From NCBI GenBank assembly GCA_003221615.1, contig QHSQ01000142.1:1-34258 (forward strand): a stretch of 34,258 nt of DNA, written 5' to 3'. This DNA comes from Candidatus Rokuibacteriota bacterium. GTDB lineage: Bacteria > Methylomirabilota > Methylomirabilia > Rokubacteriales > CSP1-6. Shown here one piece after another: positions 24,185-32,178 of the stretch. A program made the position numbers and the translations under genes. The first letter of the stretch is position 1, and every line of letters begins with the position of its first letter. Under the pieces are notes generated by a model. That model searched no databases. It was not told the origin of the DNA and saw only the letters and a program-made list of their open reading frames with translations.

Positions 24185-25816
24185 ATGAGAGCCTCGGATC
24201 TGATCGTCCAGTGCCTCGAGAACGAGCAAGTCCGTTACGTGTTCGGCCTGCCCGGCGAGGAGATCCTGGACATCCTCGATTCCTTCCTCGACTCGAGGAT
24301 CACCTTCGTTCCGACGCGCCACGAGCAGGGCGCCGCCTTCATGGCCGACGCCTACGGTCGCCTGACCGGCCGGCCGGGCGTGTGTCTGTCGACCCTCGGG
24401 CCGGGCGCCACGAACCTCGCGACCGGAGTCGCCGACGCGAACCTCGACCGCGCGCCCCTGGTCGCCATCACCGGACAGGCCGGCCGCGATCGAATCCACA
24501 AGGAATCCCACCAGCGCGTCGATATCGTCGAGCACCTGCGGCCGCTCACCAAGTGGAATACCCGTGTGGAAACCGCCGCGGTGATCCCCGAGGTGATCCG
24601 CAAGGCGTTCAAGCTGGCCCAGTCCGAGAAGCCCGGAGCCTGTCACATCGAGGTGCCCGAGGACGTCGCGGGCGAGGCGATCGACGGCACGCCGCTCTCG
24701 ACCGAGCGCGCCCGGCGGCCGTCACCGGATCGCCAGGCCCTCGAGACGGCGGCGCGGCTGATCGAAGCCGCATCGTTCCCGCTGATCTTCGCCGGCAACG
24801 GCGTCATCCGCGGGCGAGCGTCCGGCGAGCTGCGGGCGTTCGCCCGGGCTCACGGCATTCCCGTCGCGCACACGTTCATGGCGAAGGGCTCGATGCCGTA
24901 CGACGACGACCTCTGCCTGCTGTCGGTCGGGCTGCAGGCGCGGGATTACATCTCGTGCGGGTTCGACAAGGCCGACCTCATCATCGCGGTGGGCTACGAT
25001 CCGGTCGAGTACGCGCCGAAGTTCTGGAATCCGGACCGCAAGAAGCCGATCGTCCACATCGATTTCACACCGGCCGAGGTCGACAGCTTCTATCAGCCCG
25101 CGGTCGAGGTCGTCGCCGACGTGCGCGAGGCGATCGAGCTCCTCGGCGGGCTCGTGAAGGGACAGAAGGACCCGGCACCCTACCAGACGCTCCGTCGGTA
25201 TATCCTCACCGAGCTCCAGGAAGGCGCGGACGACGACGGCTTCCCGCTGAAGCCCCAGCGCATCTTGAGAGATCTCCGGGCGAGCATGGGCCGCGAGGAC
25301 ATCCTGATTTCCGATGTGGGCACCCACAAGCTGTGGATCGCCCGGACGTTTCCCGCGTACGAGCCGAACACCGTGCTGATCTCCAACGGCTACGCGGCCA
25401 TGGGCTTCGCGCTTCCCGCCGCCATCGCCGCCAAGCTCGTCCATCCGGAGCGCAAGGTGGTGGCGGTGAGCGGTGACGGCGGCTTCCTCATGAACTGCCA
25501 GGAGCTCGAGACCGCGTGCCGGCTCGGGCTCGGCATCGTCAACGTGATCTTCCGCGACGGCGGATACAACCTGATCCAGTGGAAGCAGCAGACGCACCTG
25601 GGGCGGGAATCGGGCGTCAAGTTCGGTAACCCGGACTTCGTGGCTCTGGCCGCCGCCTTCGGCGCGAAGGGGTATCGAGTCGACTCGGCGCGCGCGCTCG
25701 GGCCGATCCTGGCGCAAGCGCTCGCGCACCCGGGCCCCTCGATCATCGACGTACCGGTCGATTACGAAAACGCCAAGCTGACCGCGGGGCTCGGGCACCT
25801 CATCTGCCCGATCTGA
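24185..25816 (+). CDS. ThDP-dependent acetolactate synthase-like enzyme
   Basis: A 543-residue enzyme of the acetolactate synthase/pyruvate oxidase superfamily, closest in pattern to the catabolic AlsS type. The cofactor-activating Glu is in PTRHEQGAAFMADAYGR, and the ThDP/Mg motif begins GDGGFLMNCQELETA and ends FRDGGYNLI. WKQQTHLGRESGVKFGNPDF matches AlsS-like C-terminal parts. It starts 16 nt after the aldehyde dehydrogenase stop, so the two are co-transcribed. The Shine-Dalgarno is weak (GGCGGGC). Whether it makes acetolactate or condenses another 2-oxoacid is open. Confidence 0.85.
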   Translation: MRASDLIVQCLENEQVRYVFGLPGEEILDILDSFLDSRITFVPTRHEQGAAFMADAYGRLTGRPGVCLSTLGPGATNLATGVADANLDRAPLVAITGQAGRDRIHKESHQRVDIVEHLRPLTKWNTRVETAAVIPEVIRKAFKLAQSEKPGACHIEVPEDVAGEAIDGTPLSTERARRPSPDRQALETAARLIEAASFPLIFAGNGVIRGRASGELRAFARAHGIPVAHTFMAKGSMPYDDDLCLLSVGLQARDYISCGFDKADLIIAVGYDPVEYAPKFWNPDRKKPIVHIDFTPAEVDSFYQPAVEVVADVREAIELLGGLVKGQKDPAPYQTLRRYILTELQEGADDDGFPLKPQRILRDLRASMGREDILISDVGTHKLWIARTFPAYEPNTVLISNGYAAMGFALPAAIAAKLVHPERKVVAVSGDGGFLMNCQELETACRLGLGIVNVIFRDGGYNLIQWKQQTHLGRESGVKFGNPDFVALAAAFGAKGYRVDSARALGPILAQALAHPGPSIIDVPVDYENAKLTAGLGHLICPI

Positions 25817-26943
25817 GCCGGCGGGAGGCCGATGATACCGCCTGAGCTGACAGCAGCCCGAACGTCGCCGGACCCACCAGCAGCCCGACCAGATCGAGGC
25901 AAACGCCATTCCGCTCAGCAACCCGGCCGTGCGTGAGCCGCCGAGCCTCGGCGCTGATCACGAAGAAGACCCCGACCCAGCCGTAGGCGCCAATGCCCGT
26001 CGCGAAGGCCAGCAGCCCGGCGGCGATCGGCGCCGAGACCTGCCAGAAGGCGTACGAGGCGAACGAGCCGGCGCCGATCGCGGCCGGTGACCGCCAGCCA
26101 CACCGAACGCCGCTCGGCGCCGCCAGCGATCGCTGGCGGCGCCGAGCGCGAGCCGCGACACCGCGCCGCCCGCCTGCGATCAGGCGACGAGAAGCCCCGC
26201 GCCGATCGTGTCGAAGCCGAGCGCCCGGGATCGTATGGAGCGGCAGATAGCTCAGCACGGCGGCCTGGACCATTCCGAGCACGAGGCCGCTCGCAAAGAA
26301 CGCGAGGATCGCCGGCCGGCGGGCCCACGACCATGCGCTCGCACCGCCCTCATGCGCGGCGCTCGTCGCTCTGGCGGACGGCGCGTCGTTGAGCCGGCCG
26401 AGCGGGCGCCAGCTAAGGGCGACCGGCAGGGCCACCACGAGGCCGCACGTCGCGATCGCCGCCCGCCATCCCAGCGAGGCGGCCACGCGCGGGAGCACGA
26501 GCGCCGAGGCGATCCCGCCCACGGTGAGCCCCATCTGCTTGATGCCCATCGCGATGCCGCGCTCGTGAACCGGGAAGAGATCCATGATGGCCTTGCCGAG
26601 CGCGGGATTGACGACGCTCCAACCAATGCCGGCCAGGAACAAGCACAGGAGGAACGTCGTGAAGCCCGGCGACAACGCGCCGACCGCGAGCCCCGCCGCG
26701 CCGACGATCAGTCCCCCGAGCAAGCTCGGCCGTGCGCCCAGACGGTCGGCGAGCCGTCCGCCCGGCAGCGAGAAGAGGAGGCCGCCGACATAGATCGACG
26801 GAACGATGAGCGCGACCTGAAGCCGTGTCAGGCCGAAGCCCGCGACGAGGCTTGGCGAGAGGGGAGAGATCCCGAGCATCCCGAAGGCGCCCGCGCCGTA
26901 GGACCCGGGTGAGAATCGCCAGGAGAAACCACCGCGTGGGCAC
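25800..26943 (-). pseudogene. Frameshifted and 3'-truncated MFS transporter
   Basis: The reading of one MFS protein jumps between frames. The N terminus MPTRWFLLAILTR starts at the GTG at 26943, then a shift near 26905 leads to GAFGMLGISPLSPSLVAGFG and a long intact stretch to YLPLHTIP near 26225. ALGFDTIGAGLLVA follows in another frame, ends at a TGA (26180-26182) and is continued by QAGGAVSRLALGAASDRW. SVWLAVTG, AIGAGSFASYAFWQ, AGLLSGMAFASIWSG and LLVGPATFGLL follow in alternating frames. The last membrane helices are missing, and the end overlaps the convergent ThDP gene. At least five shifts make one sequencing error unlikely. Confidence 0.85.
26111..26148. repeat. 38-bp perfect palindrome inside the MFS pseudogene
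   Basis: The sequence 26111-26148 equals its own reverse complement over all 38 bases with no loop. It encodes the conserved GAASDRWRRR segment of the transporter, so part of the symmetry comes from codon choice. Several frameshifts cluster close by. The palindrome may have promoted slippage during replication, or sequencing or assembly errors. Confidence 0.85.
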
Positions 26944-26964
26944 TAACGCACGATCCTGGAGGGT

Positions 26965-26992
26965 GGACCGGCGGCCTCGAGGCCGCCGGTCC
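26965..26992 (-). terminator. Hairpin downstream of the NHL-repeat gene
   Basis: A 28-bp perfect palindrome gives a 12-bp stem with loop TCGA, 29 nt past the stop of the NHL-repeat gene and just before the MFS pseudogene. No T tract follows on either strand. It fills most of the 78-nt gap. Confidence 0.6.
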
Positions 26993-27021
26993 GATCCCTC
27001 AGCGCGGTCGCCCGAGGACGA

Positions 27022-27993
27022 TCAGGGCTTCAGCCCGAACTTCTGGAACGTGTGGCAGCTCTCGGGCACGTAGCCGCGGCTTCCGGCGAACGTCCACGTG
27101 ACCTCGCTCACGTACACGTCGCCTTTCGAGTCGACCGCGATGCCGTGCGGCGCCGCGAAGCTCCCGGCCGCCGTCGGATCCGGCCCGCCCCAGCGGGCGA
27201 GCACGCGGCCGTCGCGGTCGTGGACGCTGACGCGGCCCGAGCGGATCTCGCCCGCGGGCCCGTATCGCCGCGAGGTCTGGCCGGGCTGCCACCAGAGCTC
27301 CGAGACGTAGGCGCGGCCCTGAGCGTCGAACACGATGTGCGTCGGGCGCCGCGTGTCGGTCCACTCGGCCAGATATTCGCCGTCGGGGCTGAAGATCTGG
27401 ATGCGGTCGTTCTCGCGGTCGCAGACGAAGACCCGCCCGTCGGACGCGACGGCGATGCCGTGGGGGAGGAAGAACTCGCCTGGGCCCTGCCCCGGCACGC
27501 CCCACGACCGCTTGAGCTCGCCGGTCGGCGAGAAAAGATGCACGCGACAGTTGCCGTAGCCGTCGGACACGTAGAGCTCACCCCGGGGACCGACCGCCAG
27601 ATTCGTCGGCCGGTTGAACGGCCCGCCCGCCTTCGAGACCGTCGCGGTGTTCTTGCCGTCGTACCCGGTGTCCGAAGGCTTGTTCATGGTTCCGAGCGTC
27701 AGCAGGAGCTTGCCCTGCGGCGTGAACTTCCGCACGGTGTGGTTGCCGTCGTCCGAGCAGTACAGGAGGCCGTCCGGTCCGACGGAGATGCCGTGCGTGC
27801 GCAGGGTGAACTGCCCCTCGCCCCACGAGCCCTGGAAGTTGCCCTTGCGGTCGTACACGATGATCGGATGATCGCCGCGGCAGATCAGGTAGACGCGATC
27901 CTCTCCGTCGATCGCGACCCCCGCGACGTCCTTGTGAGCATACCCGCTGGGAAGCTGCTCCCAGCCCTCGACGACCCCGTAGCTCAGCGCCAT
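27022..27993 (-). CDS. NHL-repeat six-bladed beta-propeller protein
   Basis: A 323-residue protein built of NHL repeats, for example FNRPTNLAVGPRGELYVSDG, FFLPHGIAVASDGRVFVCDR and FAAPHGIAVDSKGDVYVSE. The pattern resembles peptidyl-alpha-hydroxyglycine amidating lyase-like proteins and SMP-30-like propellers. No signal peptide is present. The ATG at 27993 is preceded by GGGAGGAGGA. It follows the cupin-like gene by 17 nt in the same operon. The function is uncertain: binding or lyase/lactonase activity are options. Confidence 0.85.
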   Translation of the reverse strand: MALSYGVVEGWEQLPSGYAHKDVAGVAIDGEDRVYLICRGDHPIIVYDRKGNFQGSWGEGQFTLRTHGISVGPDGLLYCSDDGNHTVRKFTPQGKLLLTLGTMNKPSDTGYDGKNTATVSKAGGPFNRPTNLAVGPRGELYVSDGYGNCRVHLFSPTGELKRSWGVPGQGPGEFFLPHGIAVASDGRVFVCDRENDRIQIFSPDGEYLAEWTDTRRPTHIVFDAQGRAYVSELWWQPGQTSRRYGPAGEIRSGRVSVHDRDGRVLARWGGPDPTAAGSFAAPHGIAVDSKGDVYVSEVTWTFAGSRGYVPESCHTFQKFGLKP

Positions 27994-28010
27994 CGGATTC
28001 CTCCTCCCGC

Positions 28011-28511
28011 TCACACGCGCTCGTAGGCGAGGCGTTTCACCTTGTCCATGTTCGTGCCTTCGATGCGGATCAGTCGCGTCGCGCCCTCGCGCCGCGGCGA
28101 GTGCAGATCGCCCTCGTTGTAGACGTGGGCCATGCCGGGCTTGAGCGTGTAGCTCGTGACGAGGCGCACCTTGCCCGGCTTGTCGGGCGTGGCCTTCTCG
28201 ACGAGCGCCCAGTCGCTCATCACGGTCTCGCCGCGCGCCTGACCGTAGATCGCCCAGGACGGGCCGTGGTCGTGGGGGTTGCTCTCCTTCTTGCCGTTGT
28301 AGACGTGGGCGAGGATGCAGAAGCCGAGCGCGGGATCTTCGTAGAGGATCTTGCGCTCGGGCACGTCGTCGCCGACGTGCCTGGCGACGAACGCCTCGTC
28401 CTTCAGAACCTCCTGGACGATCTCGCACACCTTCTTCCGGCCGCCGGGGCCGGGGTCGTCGGTGAGGGCGCGCTGACAGGCCGACGCGAACTTTTCCAGG
28501 GTCCAGCTCAT
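28011..28511 (-). CDS. Cupin-like (cysteine-dioxygenase-like) metal-binding protein
   Basis: A 166-residue protein with a cupin-type metal site: H-x-H in NPHDHGPSWAIYGQARGE (about residues 78-95) and a later His in GDLHSPRREG. The order and length resemble thiol-dioxygenase-like cupins, but identity with cysteine dioxygenase is not claimed. The ATG is preceded by GGAGG. It stands between the deacylase gene and the NHL-repeat gene in one minus-strand operon. The mid-region YEDPALGFCILAHVYNGKKE precedes the metal motif and may form the first cupin strands. Confidence 0.7.
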   Translation of the reverse strand: MSWTLEKFASACQRALTDDPGPGGRKKVCEIVQEVLKDEAFVARHVGDDVPERKILYEDPALGFCILAHVYNGKKESNPHDHGPSWAIYGQARGETVMSDWALVEKATPDKPGKVRLVTSYTLKPGMAHVYNEGDLHSPRREGATRLIRIEGTNMDKVKRLAYERV

Positions 28512-28570
28512 CGTAGTGACCTCCTCCGTTTGTCCTCGATCAGCTTACCGAATGTCACGACCGCCGCTTG

Positions 28571-28622
28571 GCGTCGCGCCCCGGCCGGTGGGGCCCCAGC
28601 CCCGCGCCGGCCAGCGGCGCGC
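28571..28622. repeat. Dispersed GC-rich intergenic repeat, copy C
   Basis: This copy matches copy A (6047-6097) closely: CGCGCC-CGGCCGG, then GGGGCCCCAGCCCCGCG and a GGCC-GC end. It fills the gap between the deacylase stop and the cupin-like gene start. It ends just before the deacylase stop codon. Confidence 0.55.
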
Positions 28623-28623
28623 G

Positions 28624-30156
28624 CTACCGCGCGCGAGCGCCGGCCCGCAAGAGCTGTCCCGGCAGCGCCCCCGTGGGCTTCCCGTCGCGCAGCACGACCT
28701 CGCCGTTCACCACGGTCGCCGCGATCCCGCGCGCGCGCTGGGTGAGCCGTCGAGCCCCGGCCGGAAGATCGCGCACGACCTCGGGCATCTCCGGCGCGAT
28801 CGTCTCGGGGTCGAACACGAGCAGATCGGCGGCCATGTCCTCGCGAACCAGGCCGCGATCGGTGAATCCCCAGTGCGTGGCCGGCTCGAAGCTCAGCATG
28901 CGCACGGCCTGCTCGAGCGGGAGGGCTTGCCTGGCCCGCACCCAGTAGCTCAGCAGGTGGGTCTGGAGCGACGCGTCCATGATCTGCGAGACGTGCGCGC
29001 CGGAGTCCGAGAACGTGACGACCGTCCGCGGGTGTTTCATCAGCTCGAGGGCGTGCTCCTGATTCTCGTTGGCGATGGGCTGGAGGAAGAACCGATCCAG
29101 GTCCTTCTCGAGCGCCAGATCGATGATCGCCTCGACCGGATCGAGGCCGCGCTCGCGCGCGACCGCCGCGACCGAGCGATACGGGCCCTCGGGCGTGTCC
29201 ATGACGAAGATCCACTCGTACGAGCCCAGCCGCGCCTCGGCGCCGATCGGGCGCCGCTCGTCACGCTCGCGCGCGGCCTCGACCAGACGGCGGCGGAGCT
29301 CGGGGTCGCGAAGCCGCGCCTTCTGCTGCTCGAGTGGAAGCGCGCGCAGCTCGCGCCACACGGGCAGGCGATCGAACGGCAGAGTGGTCTTGAACGAGAG
29401 CACATAGTCGCGCAGGCGCTCGGGATCTCCGCCCGCCCGCTCGCCGGCCAGCTCGAACACGCCCGCGTTCATGTCGCCCATCACGCCGACCAGCCGGCGC
29501 ACCTCGTCCCACGAGGCCAGGCGGCTGGCCACCGGACGCCGGTCCGGGGTCTCGTGGCTCGGTGAGCGCGAGGTCGTGAAGCCGATGGCACCGGCACGGA
29601 TGGCGTCGCGTAGCTCGCGCTCCATGGCGCGCAGGTCATCTTCACCGGCTTCCTTCTCGAACGCACGCTCGCCCATGACGTAGGTGCGCAGCGCCGAGTG
29701 GCCGATGTAGCCCGCGTAGTTGATGCCTTTGGGCAGCCCTTCCACGCGATCGAGGAACTCCGGGAACGTGGTCCAGGTCCAGTCGATGCCGGCGTCCATC
29801 GCCTCGGCGGCGATGTCCTCGGCGCGCTCGAGATTGCGCACGACCAGGTGGCGCTCGGGCTTGCCGCACGGGGCGAGCGTGAAGCCACAGTTGCCCATCA
29901 CCACCGTGGTGACCCCGTGCCAGCACGAGCAAGTGCCCATGGGGTCCCAGAAGATCTGGGCGTCCATGTGAGTGTGGCCGTCGACGAAGCCCGGGGTGAC
30001 GACCTGCCCGTCGGCATCGATGACCTTGCGCGCCGCCTCGCGGATGCGCCCGATGGCCGCGATCCGGCCGTGACGGACCGCGACGTCGGCTCGATAGCGG
30101 GGCAGTCCGGATCCGTCGATCACCGTGCCGTTCTTGATGACCAGGTCATACGGCAT
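28624..30156 (-). CDS. N-acyl-D-amino-acid deacylase family amidohydrolase
   Basis: A 510-residue zinc amidohydrolase of the D-aminoacylase/dihydroorotase-like group (amidohydrolase 3). The first metal pair is in PGFVDGHTHMDAQIFWDP (about residue 60), the Cys typical of D-aminoacylases is in VMGNCGFTLAPCG (about residue 90), further ligands are at GYIGHSALR, and the catalytic Asp is in TFSDSGAHVSQIMD (about residue 390). It removes an acyl group from an N-acyl-D-amino acid or a related amide. The ATG has GGGAGGAG at good spacing. It is the first gene of the operon with the cupin-like and NHL genes. Confidence 0.9.
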   Translation of the reverse strand: MPYDLVIKNGTVIDGSGLPRYRADVAVRHGRIAAIGRIREAARKVIDADGQVVTPGFVDGHTHMDAQIFWDPMGTCSCWHGVTTVVMGNCGFTLAPCGKPERHLVVRNLERAEDIAAEAMDAGIDWTWTTFPEFLDRVEGLPKGINYAGYIGHSALRTYVMGERAFEKEAGEDDLRAMERELRDAIRAGAIGFTTSRSPSHETPDRRPVASRLASWDEVRRLVGVMGDMNAGVFELAGERAGGDPERLRDYVLSFKTTLPFDRLPVWRELRALPLEQQKARLRDPELRRRLVEAARERDERRPIGAEARLGSYEWIFVMDTPEGPYRSVAAVARERGLDPVEAIIDLALEKDLDRFFLQPIANENQEHALELMKHPRTVVTFSDSGAHVSQIMDASLQTHLLSYWVRARQALPLEQAVRMLSFEPATHWGFTDRGLVREDMAADLLVFDPETIAPEMPEVVRDLPAGARRLTQRARGIAATVVNGEVVLRDGKPTGALPGQLLRAGARAR

Positions 30157-30293
30157 CGCGTGCTCCTCCCATCGACTCGCCCAGGGGACGGCGGGGCCCC
30201 GCTCCCGGTGGTCGTGGGCAACCGAGAACGGCGCTCGTGAACGTGGGCGTATCGTACGTCAGTTCGGGGTGTGCAGCCAGACGAAGATCGGGA

Positions 30294-31004
30294 CTACGCG
30301 GCGTCGATCCCGGAAAGGCGGCTGTAGCTGACGGCGACCTGGCCACCGCCGTCCTGATCGATCAGGAGCCCGTCCTGCGTGAGATCGACGAGCGTGCCGA
30401 CGATCGGGACGCGGGAGTTCATGATCGACAGGGCCACACGGCGCCCCTGGTAGGCGACCGCTTCACCCATCCACAGCTTTGCCATCGCGCGGCTCAGATC
30501 GTCGACTTCCTGGATCATGCCGAGACCGGGAACGCTCTGGGAGCGAGGAGCCTCGAACTCCAGGACCGGTGCGGCGGCCGTCACCGCCGCGGGGGCGGCG
30601 ACCGTCGCGGCGCGCGCTGGCGCCCGGTGCGCAGCCGCTGCGGCCAGTGCGGGGTGGGGGGCAGCGCCGCCGGCGGGGGGCTCGTACTCGGCGATCAGTC
30701 CGGGCGCCCGCTCCGGCCCGGCCGAGCCGACCCGGCCCTCGGACGCTGATCGAGCACCGCGTTCGACGGCCCTGCCGAGGCCTCGGATGAGCTCCGACAT
30801 CTGGCCCATCAGCCGGCGGAAGATATAGTAGCCGAGCAGCGCGATGACGAGAGCCAGGCCGAGCCCGAGCTGAGACTGGATGCGCGAGAGCGACCCGAGC
30901 CGGTGGAGTGTCCACACGAAGATGAGAAGCGGCACGACCGTCGTGACGGCGAACACGGCCGAGGCCGCTTGCTGCAACGAGTTGGGACGGGGCGCAGTCG
31001 GCAT
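30294..31004 (-). CDS. Membrane protein of unknown function with C-terminal beta domain
   Basis: A 236-residue protein with two membrane helices (about residues 14-31 and 44-62), an Ala/Pro-rich linker (about residues 100-145) and a small C-terminal domain from SRVPIVGTLVDLTQDGLLID that looks like a beta-barrel of the SH3 or Sm type. I do not recognise a family. The ATG at 31004 is chosen; a TTG directly before it is possible. There is no Shine-Dalgarno sequence, but a TACGAT box lies 8 nt upstream. The 137-nt gap to the deacylase gene holds a GC-rich stretch but no gene. Confidence 0.7.
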   Translation of the reverse strand: MPTAPRPNSLQQAASAVFAVTTVVPLLIFVWTLHRLGSLSRIQSQLGLGLALVIALLGYYIFRRLMGQMSELIRGLGRAVERGARSASEGRVGSAGPERAPGLIAEYEPPAGGAAPHPALAAAAAHRAPARAATVAAPAAVTAAAPVLEFEAPRSQSVPGLGMIQEVDDLSRAMAKLWMGEAVAYQGRRVALSIMNSRVPIVGTLVDLTQDGLLIDQDGGGQVAVSYSRLSGIDAA

Positions 31005-31012
31005 CAAAATCC

Positions 31013-31018
31013 ATCGTA
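31013..31018 (-). promoter_or_regulatory. TACGAT -10 box, likely leaderless start
   Basis: On the minus strand TACGAT ends 8 nt before the ATG at 31004, and no Shine-Dalgarno sequence is present. The same hexamer stands 6 nt before the ATG at 32673 on the plus strand. Confidence 0.4.
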
Positions 31019-31127
31019 GGCGATGGGAAGCCCGGGGCCTTCAGGAAAAAGCCTGGCCGGGGCCGATGCGGCTTGAAGTGTGATATATCGCGGGGTAGAT
31101 CGAAAAGACCTCAGAGGAGGGATCAAG

Positions 31128-31541
31128 GTGAGCGACATGAAGATCGATGCGGTACGATCCTCCAGCAGCGGCGTCCTCGGCCGCGCCCGAAGCCAGGCGC
31201 GGGGACACCGCCTCGTCCTCGATTCGTCGTCACGGCCCCAGCCTGACGCGTTCACGAACAGCGAGGCGTTCCTGGCGGGTGTCTCGTCCTGCGGCGTCAC
31301 CCTGATCGAGATGTCCGCGAAAGAGTCGGGCGTTCCCATGACCGGTATCGACGTCACCATCGAGGGCGCTCGGACCTCGGCCGAGCCGAACCGGTTCGCC
31401 ACGGTGACGATGACGTTCGAGATCGCCGGCGTGAGCCAGGCCCAGGCGGACGAGCTCGTCGCGACCTATCGAGGACGCTGACCCCTCTACCGTACGGTCG
31501 CAGGTGCGACCGAGGTGAAGGTTCAGGTCCTGGCGCGGTAG
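31128..31541 (+). CDS. OsmC-family selenoprotein with in-frame UGA (Sec118)
   Basis: OsmC/Ohr proteins detoxify organic hydroperoxides with two redox residues. The first is Cys55 in AFLAGVSSCGVTLIEM. Read normally the protein stops after 117 residues at the TGA 31479-31481, just where the family has R-C-P-L-Y. Reading that TGA as selenocysteine gives U-P-L-Y-R-T-V-A-G-A-T and a TAG at 31539, for 137 residues, the usual family length. A hairpin fitting a bacterial SECIS follows the TGA. The GTG start at 31128 has AGGAGG 7 nt upstream; an ATG three codons later is the alternative. The gene leads a run with tag, a Rieske gene and others. The Sec machinery (selA, selB, selC, selD) is not in this window. 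Confidence 0.85.
31482..31521 (+). promoter_or_regulatory. Bacterial SECIS-like hairpin directing Sec insertion
   Basis: Directly after the TGA an upper stem of 8 bp (31495-31502 with 31505-31512) forms; treating its last A-U pair as open gives a 7-bp stem with loop AGGU, which contains the GGU seen in the E. coli fdhF element. The loop starts about 21 nt after the TGA, inside the usual bacterial window. A lower stem (31484-31491 with 31514-31521) adds seven pairs with one mismatch, separated from the upper stem by a small internal loop. Confidence 0.75.
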
Positions 31542-31563
31542 TACCATCGGCCCCGGGGGATTG

Positions 31564-32178
31564 GTGGACAAGCGACGGTGCGGGTGGGCCCGAGGTGAGC
31601 TCGACATCGCCTATCACGATCGGGAGTGGGGCGTGCCGCTCCACCAGGACCGTCTCCTCTTCGAGCTGCTGATCCTGGAAGGCGCTCAGGCGGGCCTCAG
31701 CTGGTCGACCATTCTCAAGAAGCGCCCGGCGTATCGGAAGGCGTTCGACCGATTCGATCCAAAGAAAGTCGGCCGCTACTCCGCGGCCCGTGTCCGGCGC
31801 CTCATGAACGACGCGGGCATCGTCCGCAATCGCGCGAAGATCGAGGCCACGATCGCCAACGCGCGCGCGTTCCTCGCGGTTCAGCGCGAGTACGGGACCT
31901 TCGACAGGTACATCTGGCAGTTCGTCGGCGGCCGGTCCCTGCAGAATGCCTGGCGGCGCCTGGGCGAATCTCCGGCCGAGACCGAGGCTTCGCGCGCCAT
32001 GAGCCGCGACCTGATCAAGCGTGGCTTTCGGTTCGTCGGCCCGACGATCTGTTACGCTTTCATGCAAGCCACCGGCATGGTGAACGACCATCTGCGCGAC
32101 TGCTTCCGATGGCGCGAGGTCCGACGGCCCCTTCGCGCCTCCAAATCGAGGACGACGACGGTCAACGGCAATGACTAA
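31564..32178 (+). CDS. tag: DNA-3-methyladenine glycosylase I
   Basis: A 204-residue base-excision repair enzyme (205 if the adjacent TTG at 31561 is used) that removes 3-methyladenine from DNA. The zinc-binding residues of Tag are visible: Cys in RRCGW, His in IAYHDREWG and the pair in VNDHLRDCFRW. The substrate-pocket segment LEGAQAGLSWSTILKKRPAY is intact. GTG at 31564 or TTG at 31561 is the start; GGGGGA lies just upstream at short spacing. It begins 22 nt after the selenoprotein's true end, consistent with co-transcription, and its 3' end overlaps the Rieske gene by 8 bp. Confidence 0.93.
   Translation: MDKRRCGWARGELDIAYHDREWGVPLHQDRLLFELLILEGAQAGLSWSTILKKRPAYRKAFDRFDPKKVGRYSAARVRRLMNDAGIVRNRAKIEATIANARAFLAVQREYGTFDRYIWQFVGGRSLQNAWRRLGESPAETEASRAMSRDLIKRGFRFVGPTICYAFMQATGMVNDHLRDCFRWREVRRPLRASKSRTTTVNGND

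Noticed and set aside
26180..26182. Second possible selenocysteine UGA, in the MFS gene
   Set aside because: Frameshifts surround it, the position is not a redox site and transporters of this family have no conserved Cys there. It is a decay mutation.
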